The notes: generated by a model from the sequence alone, not told the origin. A stretch of 64,000 nt of DNA from Bradyrhizobium sp. (GCF_027307225.1 NZ_DAHUXJ010000142.1:35062-99061), one strand, 5' to 3'; numbered from the stretch's first letter, positions 37,201 through 47,500 are shown. Made by a program: numbers and translations.

Positions 37201-37730
37201 GCCGCGCCTTGCAACGCGGCACGCTGGTGCACCGCCTGCTGCAATCCCTGCCCGAGGTCGCGGCCGGGCGGCGGCGCGACGCGGCTGCGAATTTTCTCCG
37301 CCGCAATACCAACGACTGGACCGACAGCGAGCGCGAAGCGCTCGCCAGCAAGGTACTCGAGCTGATCGGTGATCCTCGCTTCGCGGCGGTATTCGCTGAT
37401 GGCAGCCGGGCGGAGGTGCCGATCGTCGGCCGGCTGGATCGGCCCGGCCGCGCGCCCGTGCTGGTCTCCGGGCAGATCGATCGCCTGGTCGTGACCGACG
37501 AAGAGGTGCTGGTGGTCGATTTCAAGACCAACCAGAGCCCGCCGAAGACGGCCACTGATGCGCCTGCCGCCTATGTCCGGCAGCTTGCACTTTATCGTGC
37601 ATTACTCGCCAGGCTCTATCCTCAGCGCGCTATCCGCACTGCCCTGCTCTGGACCGAAGCCACTGAATTGATGGAGATTTTACCTTCCGCGCTGGAAGCT
37701 GAACTGGCATCCGGCGCAAGCGGGGCTTGA
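34248..37730 (+). CDS. addA: AddAB helicase-nuclease, subunit AddA
   Basis: AddA is the UvrD-type helicase and nuclease subunit. The 1160-residue protein has Walker A SANAGSGKTHVLV (Lys36), Walker B in VDHVLIDEAQDTSPRQWDIV, motif III AVGDEKQSIFSFQGA, motif V/VI VMTVHGAKGLEASVVIMVD and LLYVAMTRAADRLIV, and a C-terminal nuclease with EVLVVDFKTNQSPP. ATG 34248 overlaps the addB stop by 7 bp and gives the family N-terminus MVKAARNIPAAVRDKQ; a further upstream frame extension overlaps addB and is not used. Confidence 0.95.
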   Translation: MVKAARNIPAAVRDKQASASNPASSSFVSANAGSGKTHVLVQRVIRLLLSGVPPEKILCITFTKAAAANMAERVFTTLGHWVTLDNDALDAAIRDAGLPHPTARLRKVARELFARALETPGGLKVQTIHALCTRLLQQFPFEANVPARFAVLDERDQADMMERANLKVFLEASRAPDSVLGRALQTAMASAADITFKDVVREACLSRDHFMAWTDAAGSAEEAAAQMSAALGVSATDNLDEVECEIVDGPYLPRRRWTEIADALDASSKQDQKQAAQLRFAFGVTGNAQVDEYLCVFLTDDKTPRANVLTKSFFKDNPSVARLFDNEIARLAPLIEKRRAVVARDRTEALLHIAIAAAANYRREKEERGLLDYDDLIDKTLVMLGKVSAGWVHYKLDRGVDHVLIDEAQDTSPRQWDIVEHIISEFTAGHGARDGVIRTVFAVGDEKQSIFSFQGAAPREFAERRQRFASRFKAAGLGFESISFTYSFRSGAGVLRAVESAFQSPEVYRSITTDLDGMPPHLALADAGPSTIELWPLAKADERKEVEGWLAPFDDLSVTSPEVKLSKRIQAEIRRLVASGTMTGPSGARRALSYGDVLVLVRRRGNLFDAVIQALKHASIPVAGADRLKLTEHIAIIDLMNLADALLLPQDDLALAVALKSPLFALDDDDLFALAWDRKGSLRAALSRHAATNPKFQAALERLEEYERRLTNETPFAFYAWLLGGDGGRQRILRRLGHEANDALDEFLELALNYERKAPASLQGFMAWLRSADTEVKRDMEISRDEVRVMTVHGAKGLEASVVIMVDTTSSPADTQRLRLILLPRGNGGFVTVWAGKKADDPSVVAAARDAMLDDTEDEYRRLLYVAMTRAADRLIVAGIKPGNMNSIRKLCWYDLADKGLAASGLQEETIETDDGPIRRYTRAEDGVQAGGAMATTTTAPSTLPSWLRTSLPAQTTGTDLLRPSDAGGDATRRVRSSELVEQRSRALQRGTLVHRLLQSLPEVAAGRRRDAAANFLRRNTNDWTDSEREALASKVLELIGDPRFAAVFADGSRAEVPIVGRLDRPGRAPVLVSGQIDRLVVTDEEVLVVDFKTNQSPPKTATDAPAAYVRQLALYRALLARLYPQRAIRTALLWTEATELMEILPSALEAELASGASGA

Positions 37731-37842
37731 AGCTTGACCCGGCAAGGGCGCATTCATAGTTTTCAATGCATGATCCAGCGGCGATTCCTTTAAGTGATTC
37801 CTTCAAGCGCCGCATCCGTCCCGAACTGAACGAGGTAATACA

Positions 37843-38163
37843 ATGGCCGTTGGCAAGGTTTCCGACACCGATTTCGAAGCCGAGGTGCTCAAGGCACAAG
37901 GCCCGGTCGTGGTCGATTTCTGGGCTGAATGGTGCGGCCCGTGCCGCATGATTGCTCCCGCACTCGACGAGATCGCCGGCTCGATGGGCGACAAGGTCAA
38001 GATCGTCAAGCTGAACGTCGATGAGAGCCCGAAGACGGCGTCAAAATATGGCGTGATGTCGATCCCGACGCTGATGATCTTCAAAGGCGGTGAGATGGCT
38101 TCCCGTCAGGTCGGCGCCGCGCCTAAGGCAAAGCTCCAGCAGTGGATCACTGCGGCCGTTTGA
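37843..38163 (+). CDS. trxA: Thioredoxin
   Basis: Thioredoxin reduces protein disulfides. The 106-residue protein has the active site WCGPC (Cys31, Cys34) inside VVVDFWAEWCGPCRM and the cis-proline in VMSIPTLMIFKGGE. It follows addA by 112 bp with a GAGGT ribosome site, and it converges with folC across a hairpin terminator. It is the common addAB-trxA-folC arrangement of the Rhizobiales. Confidence 0.96.
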   Translation: MAVGKVSDTDFEAEVLKAQGPVVVDFWAEWCGPCRMIAPALDEIAGSMGDKVKIVKLNVDESPKTASKYGVMSIPTLMIFKGGEMASRQVGAAPKAKLQQWITAAV

Positions 38164-38188
38164 GCTTTCCGCAAGCGACAAGATTTTG

Positions 38189-38213
38189 ACGGCCGGCGAA
38201 AGCCGGCCGTTTG
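38189..38213. terminator. Hairpin between convergent trxA and folC
   Basis: ACGGCCGGC and GCCGGCCGT arms with a GAAA tetraloop form a perfect 9-bp stem, followed by TTTGCG on + and preceded by ATTTTG on -. It can serve both genes; the T-tracts are short. Confidence 0.7.
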
Positions 38214-38222
38214 CGTTGACGA

Positions 38223-39557
38223 CTACCGCAGCTCCGTGCCGTTCGCCGCAAGCACATGGCCAGCGAGGTAGAGCGACCCCGTGATCAATATCCGCGGCGG
38301 CACTTCATAAGCGAGACGGGCGACCGCCTGCAGCGCAGCCTCGACGCCGGCGGCGCATTCCACGCGCATGCCAAATGCGCGCGCCGCATCCATCAGCCGG
38401 TCGAGCGGCATCGCACCCTCACGTTCGGGGATGGGCACCGCGATGATGTGACGCGTGAGCCCGGCGAAATTGGCGAGAAAGCCGTCCGGGTCCTTGTTCG
38501 CCATCATGCCGACGATAACGACCAGCGGACGCGACACCCGCTCTTCGAGGTCGCCCAGCGCGGCCGCGGTGACGCGGCCGCCTTCGGCGTTATGACCCCC
38601 GTCTAGCCAGATCTCACCGCCGGCCGCCCCCTGGTCGACCAACGCACCGCTCGCGAGCCGCTGCATCCGCGCCGGCCATTCCGCATTGACGACACCGGCC
38701 TCGAAGGCGAACGGCTCGATCCTGAAAGCGCTGGTCGCGCGCAAGGTCGCTACCGCAAGTCCGGCATTGTCAAATTGATGGCGGCCAAACAACCTTGGCG
38801 CCGCGAGATCGAGCAAGCCGCGATCGTCCTGATAGACCAGTCGCCCGCGCTCGACGCCGACGTGCCATTCCTGCCCCGCGCGATGCAGCGGCGCACGCTG
38901 ACGCCGCGCGCAACTCTCGATTTCGGCGAGCGCATCCGCCTCCTGCTGGGCGCAGATCACCGGCACGCCGCGCTTGATGATCCCGGCCTTTTCGGCCGCG
39001 ATCGATCGCAGCGTGGGTCCGAGAAATTCGCTGTGGTCGATGCTGATGGGCGAGATCACGCAGGCCACAGGCTGCTCGATTACATTGGTCGCATCCAGCC
39101 TGCCGCCGAGGCCGACCTCGAGCAGCACGGCATCCGCCGGATGACGGGAAAACAGATCGAATGCGGCAACCGTCTCGATCTCAAAAATCGTGATCGGCTC
39201 GCCGGCATTGGCGCGTTCGCAGCGTTCCAGCGTGGCCGTCAGCTCGGCATCGTCGACGAGAACGCCGCCACCAATGTGGCCGAGCCGATAGCATTCGTTG
39301 AGCCTCACGAGATAGGGCGACGTGAACGCATGGACGCGAAGGCCTGCCGCCTCCAGGATTGCGCGCAAGTAGGCGACGGTCGAGCCCTTGCCATTGGTGC
39401 CGGCGACATGAATGACCGGCGGCAGCTTGCGTTCGGGGTGGCCGAGCCGCTCCAGGAGCGGCTGCATCCGCTCCAGGCCAAGATCGATGCGGCTGGGATG
39501 CAGTTGGGACAGCCGCGCGATCAGATCATTGTGCGGCGAGGGCGAAGAACCGTTCAC
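38223..39557 (-). CDS. folC: Dihydrofolate synthase / folylpolyglutamate synthase
   Basis: FolC adds glutamate to dihydropteroate and to folates. The 444-residue Mur-ligase-like protein has the P-loop VAGTNGKGSTVAYLR, the following FTSPYLVRLNECYR, the metal-binding LLEVGLGGRLDATN and IWLDGGHNAEGG. It overlaps the accD stop by 4 bp (ATGA) and ends the long - strand operon that begins at aroA. Confidence 0.94.
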   Translation of the reverse strand: MNGSSPSPHNDLIARLSQLHPSRIDLGLERMQPLLERLGHPERKLPPVIHVAGTNGKGSTVAYLRAILEAAGLRVHAFTSPYLVRLNECYRLGHIGGGVLVDDAELTATLERCERANAGEPITIFEIETVAAFDLFSRHPADAVLLEVGLGGRLDATNVIEQPVACVISPISIDHSEFLGPTLRSIAAEKAGIIKRGVPVICAQQEADALAEIESCARRQRAPLHRAGQEWHVGVERGRLVYQDDRGLLDLAAPRLFGRHQFDNAGLAVATLRATSAFRIEPFAFEAGVVNAEWPARMQRLASGALVDQGAAGGEIWLDGGHNAEGGRVTAAALGDLEERVSRPLVVIVGMMANKDPDGFLANFAGLTRHIIAVPIPEREGAMPLDRLMDAARAFGMRVECAAGVEAALQAVARLAYEVPPRILITGSLYLAGHVLAANGTELR

Positions 39558-40495
39558 GCGGAGGGCGCTGCCGGCGCCATCTCCGCGGCGGACGGAATCG
39601 TGGCAGGCGTCACAACCGGCGTCACGGGCTTCGCCGCGGTCTGCAGCGCCGGAGATTTGGTCAGGAGGCGGCAGAGCCGCGCCAGCGTCGGACGCAGGTC
39701 ATGCCGATGCACGACCATGTCGACCATACCGTGGTCCTTCAGATATTCGGCGCGCTGGAAGCCTTCCGGCAGTTTTTCGCGGATGGTTTGTTCGATCACG
39801 CGCGCGCCGGCAAAACCGATCAACGCGCCAGGCTCGGCAATCTGCACGTCACCGAGCATCGCGTAGGACGCAGTCACGCCGCCGGTGGTCGGGTTGGTCA
39901 GCACGACGATGTAGGGCAGCTTGGCTTCGCGCAGCATTTGTATCGCAACGGTCGTGCGCGGCATCTGCATCAGCGACAGGATGCCTTCCTGCATGCGCGC
40001 GCCGCCGGAAGCCGCGAACACGATGAACGGCGATTTTTTCTCGAGCGCAAGCTCAAGCCCGCGCACGATCGCCTCGCCGGCTGCCATGCCGAGCGAACCG
40101 CCCATGAAATCGAAATCCTGCACCGCGACGACGACGGCCGCACCTTCGAGCCTGCCGTAACCGACCTTGACCGCGTCGTTGAGGCCGGTGCGGGTGCGCG
40201 CGTCCTTGACGCGATCGGCATATTTGCGTTCGTCGCGGAATTTCAACGGATCGGCCGGCACCTCAGGCAGCGCGACGTCGAACCAGGTCTCGTTGTCGAA
40301 GATCGACTTCAGCCGCGCGACCGCGCCCATGCGCATGTGATAGTTCGAGCCGGGAATGACGAACTGATTGGCCTCGACGTCCTTGTAGAACACGAGCTGC
40401 CCGGAATCCGGACACTTGATCCACAAATTCTCCGGCGTCTCGCGGCGGAGCATGTTGCGGATCTTCGGCCGGACGACGTTGGTGAGCCAATTCAT
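39554..40495 (-). CDS. accD: Acetyl-CoA carboxylase carboxyltransferase, beta subunit
   Basis: AccD with AccA transfers CO2 from biotin to acetyl-CoA, giving malonyl-CoA. The 313-residue protein starts MNWLTNVVRPKIRNMLRR and has the core FDFMGGSLGMAAGEAI, FAASGGARMQEGILSLMQM and TNPTTGGVTASYA. In the N-terminal zinc-ribbon region (LWIKCPDSGQLVFYKDVEAN, then PGSNYHMRM) only one of the four zinc cysteines of E. coli AccD remains. ATG 40495 is the family start; upstream in-frame codons are unlike it. The C-terminus is an Ala/Pro tail. Confidence 0.94.
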   Translation of the reverse strand: MNWLTNVVRPKIRNMLRRETPENLWIKCPDSGQLVFYKDVEANQFVIPGSNYHMRMGAVARLKSIFDNETWFDVALPEVPADPLKFRDERKYADRVKDARTRTGLNDAVKVGYGRLEGAAVVVAVQDFDFMGGSLGMAAGEAIVRGLELALEKKSPFIVFAASGGARMQEGILSLMQMPRTTVAIQMLREAKLPYIVVLTNPTTGGVTASYAMLGDVQIAEPGALIGFAGARVIEQTIREKLPEGFQRAEYLKDHGMVDMVVHRHDLRPTLARLCRLLTKSPALQTAAKPVTPVVTPATIPSAAEMAPAAPSA

Positions 40496-40594
40496 GATTC
40501 GCTCCGAACTGCCTTCATGGGTCTGAATATATATGGCCTCCCCGGAAAGACCCGGCAAGGCAACGCTGTACGCCGCGCTACGAAAAATTATGAG

Positions 40595-41415
40595 CTATTT
40601 TGCGGCGCGGATGCCGCCGGCCAGCGCGGCCGTCAGTTCGGCCACGGCCGTGACTGTCTTGGCGGTGGCCTTACCTTCCGAATCAAGACTTCCGCGCAAG
40701 GCCTCGACAAGCGCGGTACCGACTGCAGCGCCGTCCGCGCTCGCCGCGATGGCGCGGGCCGCTTCCGGCGTGCGGATGCCGAAGCCGACGCAGACTGGCA
40801 AAGCCGTGTGACGCTTGATGCGCGTCACCGCCTCGCCGACGACCTTTGAGTCGGCACTGGCACTGCCGGTGATGCCAGTGACCGAGACGTAGTAGACGAA
40901 GCCCGACGTATTGGCGAGCACGGCCGGCAGGCGCTTGTCATCGGTGGTGGGCGTTGCGAGGCGGATGAAGTTCAACCCCGCCTTCAGCGCCGGCACGCAC
41001 AGTTCGGAATCCTCTTCAGGCGGGAGATCGACCACGATCAAGCCGTCGAGGCCGGCGGACTTTGCGTCGTTGAGGAACTTGTCGACGCCGTAAATATAGA
41101 TCGGGTTGTAGTAGCCCATCAGCACCAGCGGTGTGACGTCGTCGTCCTTGCGGAAATCGCGCACCATCGCCAGCGTCTTCTTCAGCGTCATGCCGGCCTT
41201 GAGCGCGCGCAATCCGGCCGCCTGGATCGACGGACCATCGGCCATCGGATCGGTGAAGGGCATGCCGAGTTCGATGATGTCGGCGCCCGCCTTCGGCAGC
41301 GACTTGACGACCTCAAGGGAGGTTGACGGATCGGGATCGCCCGCCATCAGATAGGTCACGAACGCCGAGCGGCCTTCTTTCTTGAGTTGCGCAAACCGCG
41401 CATCGATACGGGAGG

Positions 41416-41419
<4 letters not shown>
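40595..41419 (-). CDS. trpA: Tryptophan synthase, alpha chain
   Basis: TrpA cleaves indole-3-glycerol phosphate to indole, which is channelled to TrpB. The 274-residue TIM barrel has the catalytic Glu in DIIELGMPFTDPMADGP, the catalytic Asp in DGLIVVDLPPEE, and the phosphate loop VGFGIRTPEAAR. Its start overlaps trpB by 4 bp. A 99-bp gap without a clear terminator separates it from accD. Confidence 0.96.
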
Positions 41420-42632
<1,213 letters not shown>

Positions 42633-42636
<4 letters not shown>

Positions 42637-43292
42637 CGAACCATCAGTTCTTCGGTTGCGCGCGCGGCGCGAATAAAGGCGCGGATCATCTCGCCGTCCT
42701 TGACGCCGGAAGCGCGTTCGACGCCGGAGGACACATCCACGCCGCCGGCGCGCGTGATGCGGACGGCCTCCGCAACATTGCCGGCGTGGAGGCCGCCGGA
42801 GACCATGAACGGCAAAGCGAGATCGATGTTCTCCAGCACATGCCAGTCGAACACTGCGCCGAGGCCGCCGGGGCGCGTAGCTTCGCGCGGCGGCCTTGCG
42901 TCGAACAGGATGCGATCGGCGCCATCCCGATATTCCGAGAGGATCGCAAGATCCGCCGAGGTCTCGACCGGAAGCGCTTTCATGACCGGCAGGCCGAACT
43001 TCCGCTTGACATCCGCGAGCCGCGCAACGCTCTCGTGGCCGTGGAGCTGCAGCAAATCGGGCTGCAAGGCCTCCACGATGCCGGCGAGCGTCGCATCGTC
43101 CGCATCGACCGTGAGCGCCACCTTGGCCGCGCGCCGCTTGACGGCCTGGCCGAGATCGCGCGCCACATCGAAGCCGAGATGCCGCGGCGACGGCGGAAAG
43201 AACACAAAGCCGACCATGTCCGCGCCGGAATCCAGCGCGACATCGAGCGTCTCGCGCGTGGACAGGCCGCAAATTTTGACGATCAGGGACAT
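42633..43292 (-). CDS. trpF: Phosphoribosylanthranilate isomerase
   Basis: TrpF performs the Amadori rearrangement of phosphoribosylanthranilate. The 219-residue TIM barrel has the catalytic Cys in VKICGLSTRET and Asp in RILFDARPPREA, and the phosphate motif FMVSGGLHAGNVAEA. ATG 43292 (MSLIVKICGL) is chosen over ATG 43319 because homologues begin a few residues before KICG. The trpFBA cluster is coupled by 4-bp overlaps. Confidence 0.95.
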
Positions 43293-43357
43293 GGTTCCAC
43301 GGTAATCGTTCAATGGCAATGGTTAAGGGAGCCGCAAGGCTCCCGATGGCGCGCGTT

Positions 43358-43738
43358 CTACAACGTCGCGCCTTGCTTGTCTCGCCGATATCCGCCCTGC
43401 GATATGGCGGCCGGCAGGGCCTGCTCCCGCTGGGAGACGGCCAGGCTGGCGCGCACATCGGCCAGTTGGGACCGCATCTCGCGCGCATCCGCCTCATAGA
43501 GCCGGGCGGCGCGGCGCCAGCGGCGCTGACCTAGCCAGGTGGCGCAACCGCCCGCCACCACCCCCAAAATCGCCACCGCAACGATCACCACGAAAAGTGG
43601 CAGCGTGAGGCTAAGCGCGGAGTCCTGCGAATTGAAGGGATTGAATGAGACCGTGACGTCGTGGCGGTTGGCCACGGCGAAGATCACGAAGATCACAGCC
43701 AGCGGAATCAGGATGACCGCATTGAGAAACTTGCGCAT
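43358..43738 (-). CDS. lapA: LapA-like membrane protein (DUF1049)
   Basis: A 126-residue inner-membrane protein with two transmembrane helices (NAVILIPLAVIFVIFAVANR and LFVVIVAVAILGVVAGGCATWL) and a cytoplasmic coiled tail RRAARLYEADAREMRSQLADVR. NRHDVTVSFNPF between the helices is the family signature. E. coli LapA works with LapB in lipopolysaccharide assembly control; no lapB is here, so the role is inferred. It sits between ihfB and trpF, its common position in Rhizobiales. Confidence 0.82.
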   Translation of the reverse strand: MRKFLNAVILIPLAVIFVIFAVANRHDVTVSFNPFNSQDSALSLTLPLFVVIVAVAILGVVAGGCATWLGQRRWRRAARLYEADAREMRSQLADVRASLAVSQREQALPAAISQGGYRRDKQGATL

Positions 43739-43779
43739 GATCCTCTCGCTCTTTGGATGCAGGGAGAACGGGATCAGCT

Positions 43780-44085
43780 TTACGCGCCGGCGTCCGTTCC
43801 TCCGCTTTCGCGGTTCAGCCGTTCGCGCATTTCCTTGCCGGTCTTGAAGAACGGCACGCTCTTTTGATCGACCGGCACGTGTGCGCCGGTGCGCGGATTG
43901 CGCCCCGCCCGCGCCGGGCGGTGCTTGACGGAAAATGCGCCGAAACCACGCAGCTCAACCCGGTCGCCGCGCGCCAGGGCCGCGACGATCTCGTCGAGAA
44001 TCGCGTTCACAATGTTCTCGACATCCCGCTGGTAAAGGTGCGGGTTGTGCTCGGCGATACGCTGGACGAGTTCAGATTTGATCAT
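43780..44085 (-). CDS. ihfB: Integration host factor, beta subunit
   Basis: IHF bends DNA sharply at specific sites as an alpha/beta heterodimer. The 101-residue protein starts MIKSELVQRIAEHNPHLYQRD and has the beta-arm text RVELRGFGAFSVKHRPARAG and RNPRTGAHVPV with the intercalating proline. Placement between lapA and sppA/rpsA is the standard order. The 171-bp gap upstream to sppA shows no clear element. Confidence 0.95.
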   Translation of the reverse strand: MIKSELVQRIAEHNPHLYQRDVENIVNAILDEIVAALARGDRVELRGFGAFSVKHRPARAGRNPRTGAHVPVDQKSVPFFKTGKEMRERLNRESGGTDAGA

Positions 44086-44256
44086 CGAGACGTGGACCCG
44101 GGAGCATTCGGACCTGCATTTCCGTGAAAATGCGTTGAACTGTCAAGACGCTAAATGCGATTAGGCGGGAGCGAAATGACGTGACAAACCGCCCGGCGGG
44201 GTATTGTGGCAGCGCGCGCACACCGGGAACGGCGGTGCGGAAACCCTCCATCCCGT

Positions 44257-45234
44257 TCAATTCGCCCCTGCCGGGTGCCACAGGGCGAGCATGCCGTCGA
44301 GCCCAAGACGGTCGGCGGCCTGGGTCATCCCGGTCTGCTCGATCTGCCGCGCAACCGCGCTCAAACCCAGCGCATCGAGCGTAATGGAGGCTGCCGTGCG
44401 CAGGAAAGTCAGGTCGCCAAAGCGCGGCGCGAGCTTGTAGTCGTTCACCGGCAGGTCCGCCTTCACGCCTTTTTGCGCGACCAGCCAGGCGATCGCGGCT
44501 TTTTCGTCGCCGAGCTGATCGATCAATTTGAGATCGATCGCCTGACGGCCGGTGAAGACGCGTCCGTCGGAAACCTTCTCCAGCTGCGCGTCGTCCATGC
44601 CGCGGCGTTGTTTCACGAGGCCGCGAAACCAGGCATAGGAATCCTTCACCAACGCATCCAGCGCTGCGCGCGCCTCGGGACTGGTCGGTTCAAAGCCATT
44701 GGGCGCTGCCTTGAGCGGCGTCGACTTTACTTCCTCGACCTTGACGCCGATGGTCTTCAACAGCTCCGAAAAATTCGGGAACTGAAACAGCACGCCGATC
44801 GAGCCGACCAGCGAGCTCTGCTGGGCGACGATGTGATCGGCCGCGATTGCGGTGATGTAGCCGCCCGAAGCGGCCAGCCCTTCGACCACGACGACCAGCG
44901 GCTTCTTGGCCTTCAGTCGCGTCAACGAATCATAGAGCTGCTCGGAACCGGCCGTGGTGCCGCCGGGCGAATTGATGTGCACGATGACGGCGGCGACCTT
45001 CGACTTCTCGAGCCGCTCGAGCGCCTCGACCCGCTCCTGATCGCTGCGGATCAGGCCTTCGATGTTGATGCGGGCAATCGAGCCGGCAGACGTCAGGCCA
45101 GTCCGGCCGGGCGCAGCGACGAGCCCGATGGCGACGATGGCCGCAATCGCAATCAACACTGCTGCGACGCGCCAGAACGTCAGCTTACGCCGGATCCTGC
45201 GGCGATCGACGATGACATCGGAGTCCAGCGACAT
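44257..45234 (-). CDS. sppA: Signal peptide peptidase SppA (36K type)
   Basis: SppA degrades leftover signal peptides in the membrane. The 325-residue protein has an N-terminal anchor (WRVAAVLIAIAAIVAIGLVA) after a basic stretch, then the ClpP-like fold with VIVHINSPGGTTAGSEQLYD, the nucleophile Ser in VVEGLAASGGYITAIAADHI, and GRVFTGRQAIDLKLIDQLG. ATG 45234 (MSLDSDVIVDRR) is taken rather than ATG 45264, as homologues begin close to it. It lies downstream of rpsA beyond a terminator and a repeat, so it probably has its own promoter. Confidence 0.9.
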   Translation of the reverse strand: MSLDSDVIVDRRRIRRKLTFWRVAAVLIAIAAIVAIGLVAAPGRTGLTSAGSIARINIEGLIRSDQERVEALERLEKSKVAAVIVHINSPGGTTAGSEQLYDSLTRLKAKKPLVVVVEGLAASGGYITAIAADHIVAQQSSLVGSIGVLFQFPNFSELLKTIGVKVEEVKSTPLKAAPNGFEPTSPEARAALDALVKDSYAWFRGLVKQRRGMDDAQLEKVSDGRVFTGRQAIDLKLIDQLGDEKAAIAWLVAQKGVKADLPVNDYKLAPRFGDLTFLRTAASITLDALGLSAVARQIEQTGMTQAADRLGLDGMLALWHPAGAN

Positions 45235-45350
45235 CGAAATCTCTCCCGAAAGCATGCATTGCACGGGGCATGCCGTCTTTGCCGCATACCCCTAAAATTC
45301 CGTGCCCTGATTACATCAATTGCGATGCAATTTGAAGAAAACAAGACGTG

Positions 45351-45491
45351 TTGTCGTCCCCGCGAAAAGCCGGGCCCCACAACCACCGATGTCCGCGGCA
45401 AGAGCTCGCTGGACCACAGTGACGTCAATGACGGAGATCGGTGATTATGGGTCCCGGATCACGCTCGTTTCACTCTCTTGTCCGGGACGGC
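45351..45491. repeat. Bradyrhizobial intergenic repeat, copy 3
   Basis: The sequence begins TTGTCGTCCCCGCG and ends TTGTCCGGGACGGCAG, with the inner ACAACCACCGATG and GATTATGGGTCCCGGATC blocks also seen in the copies at 12921 and 14841. It occupies most of the 322-bp gap between sppA and rpsA. Confidence 0.65.
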
Positions 45492-45500
45492 AGTAGAAAC

Positions 45501-45526
45501 AAAAAAGCCCCGGTCGAAACCGGGGC
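45501..45526 (-). terminator. Intrinsic terminator of rpsA
   Basis: Read on -, GCCCCGGT, TTCG loop, ACCGGGGC and TTTTTT form a textbook terminator 31 bp after the rpsA stop. Confidence 0.9.
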
Positions 45527-45556
45527 CTTCGTCCGTAAGGCAGAAAGCCGAAAGGC

Positions 45557-47260
45557 TTACTTGTCGGTCCGCTGCTTGAGCGCGGTGCCGAGAATGTCGC
45601 CGAGCGTCGCACCCGAATCGGAGGAACCATACTGAGCGATGGCTTCCTTTTCTTCGGCAACTTCCAGCGCCTTGATCGAGACCTGCACCTTGCGGGCCTT
45701 CTTGTCGAACTGGATCACCCGCGCATCGACCTTCTCGCCGACGGCGAAACGATCGGCCCGCTGGTCGTTGCGGTCACGCGCCAATTCGGAGCGTTTGATG
45801 AAGGTGGCGAAGTCGGTGCCGACGATCTTTACGTCGATGCCGCCTTCCTTCACGTCGAGCACTTCACAGGTCACGACGGCGCCCTTCTTGACGTCGCCCG
45901 GCTCGGCAAAGGGGTCGCCCTCGAGCTGCTTGATGCCGAGCGAGATGCGCTCCTTCTCGACATCGACGTCGAGCACCACGGCCTTGACCATGTCGCCCTT
46001 CTTGAAGTTGTCGATCACCTGCTCGCCCGGCTGCTTCCAGTCGAGGTCGGAGAGATGGACCATGCCGTCGACGTCGCCCTCGAGCCCGAGGAACAGGCCG
46101 AACTCGGTCTTGTTCTTGACCTCGCCTTCGACCGTCGAACCAACGGGGAACTTCTCGACGAACACTTCCCAGGGATTACGCATGGTCTGCTTGAGACCGA
46201 GCGAAATCCGGCGCTTGACGGAATCGACTTCAAGCACCTGCACCTCGACTTCCTGCGAGGTGGAGACGATCTTGCCGGGATGCATGTTTTTCTTGGTCCA
46301 CGACATCTCGGAGACGTGGATCAGGCCTTCGATACCCGGTTCGAGTTCCACGAACGCACCGTAGTCGGTGATGTTGGTGACGCGGCCGGTAAAGCGCGCA
46401 TTGAGCGGATACTTCGCCTCGATGCCCTGCCACGGATCGTCGAGCAGCTGCTTCATGCCGAGCGAGATACGGTGGGTCTCGTGGTTGATCTTGATGATCT
46501 TGACCTTCACCGTCTGGCCGATGGTCAGCACCTCGGTCGGATGGTTGACGCGGCGCCAGGCGATATCGGTGACGTGCAGCAGGCCGTCGATCCCGCCGAG
46601 GTCAACGAACGCACCGTAATCGGTGATGTTCTTGACGACGCCGTCGATCACCTGACCCTCTTCGAGGTTCTGGACCAGCTCCTGACGCTGTTCGGCGCGG
46701 GTCTCTTCCAGAACCGTGCGGCGCGACACCACGATGTTGCCGCGGCGGCGATCCATCTTGAGGATCTGGAACGGCTGCGAGTTGTTCATCAGCGGAGCGA
46801 CGTCGCGGATCGGTCGGATATCGACCTGCGAGCGCGGCAGGAAGGCGACCGCGCCGTCGAGGTCGACCGTGAAGCCGCCCTTGACCTGGTTGAAGATGAC
46901 GCCGTGAACCTTCTCGTTGTTGTTGAAGGCCTTCTCGAGCTTGCCCCAGCTCTCCTCGCGGCGCGCCTTGTCGCGCGACAGCACGGCTTCGCCAAGTGCA
47001 TTCTCGATGCGGTCGAGAAACACCTCGACCTCGTCGCCGACCTTGAGCTCGCTTTCGCGGCCGGGCCCGGCGAATTCGCGCAGCGCCACGCGGCCTTCGG
47101 TCTTCAGGCCGACGTCGATGACGGCCATGTCCTTCTCGATCGCAACCACCTTGCCCTTGATGACAGAGCTTTCCTGAAGGTGTCCGCCAGCAAAGGACTC
47201 ATCGAGCATGGCGGCGAAATCGTCGCGGGTGGGATTATAAGAAGCAGCAGTCGAAGCCAT
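45557..47260 (-). CDS. rpsA: Small ribosomal subunit protein S1
   Basis: S1 unfolds and docks mRNA on the 30S subunit. The 567-residue protein contains six S1 repeats (for example GVVKNITDYGAFVDLGGIDG and GRVTNITDYGAFVELEPGIE for repeats three and four), with weaker ribosome-binding repeats one and two. ATG 47260 (MASTAASYNPTRDDFAAML) is the family start; in-frame codons up to 47311 are not conserved-looking. It lies downstream of cmk, the near-universal cmk-rpsA pair, with a 240-bp gap. Confidence 0.96.
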   Translation of the reverse strand: MASTAASYNPTRDDFAAMLDESFAGGHLQESSVIKGKVVAIEKDMAVIDVGLKTEGRVALREFAGPGRESELKVGDEVEVFLDRIENALGEAVLSRDKARREESWGKLEKAFNNNEKVHGVIFNQVKGGFTVDLDGAVAFLPRSQVDIRPIRDVAPLMNNSQPFQILKMDRRRGNIVVSRRTVLEETRAEQRQELVQNLEEGQVIDGVVKNITDYGAFVDLGGIDGLLHVTDIAWRRVNHPTEVLTIGQTVKVKIIKINHETHRISLGMKQLLDDPWQGIEAKYPLNARFTGRVTNITDYGAFVELEPGIEGLIHVSEMSWTKKNMHPGKIVSTSQEVEVQVLEVDSVKRRISLGLKQTMRNPWEVFVEKFPVGSTVEGEVKNKTEFGLFLGLEGDVDGMVHLSDLDWKQPGEQVIDNFKKGDMVKAVVLDVDVEKERISLGIKQLEGDPFAEPGDVKKGAVVTCEVLDVKEGGIDVKIVGTDFATFIKRSELARDRNDQRADRFAVGEKVDARVIQFDKKARKVQVSIKALEVAEEKEAIAQYGSSDSGATLGDILGTALKQRTDK

Positions 47261-47500
47261 TTGTTCTCCAGATGCGGATAAAGTGCCGGCCGGTCGGGTT
47301 GAAGGGCGCAATCGGACGAACAGGGTCAGGGTTCCGCAAACTCTGACAACCGCCTCGCAAAAGCTGCGACGGCGGGCCGGCTGTTGGCCTGCACGTTCAA
47401 TGCGTTGAATTTGTCCGGGTTCGAATGCTCTCGAATATTCTGTTCGAGATACCGACTTCGCTAGGCTAGGAGCGGGCTTTCCTCCAATGACGGCAGAGGC

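Noticed and set aside
46055..47281. A 408-codon open frame antisense to rpsA
   Set aside because: It is the shadow of a highly biased, GC-rich gene; no motif or ribosome site, and rpsA on - is certain.
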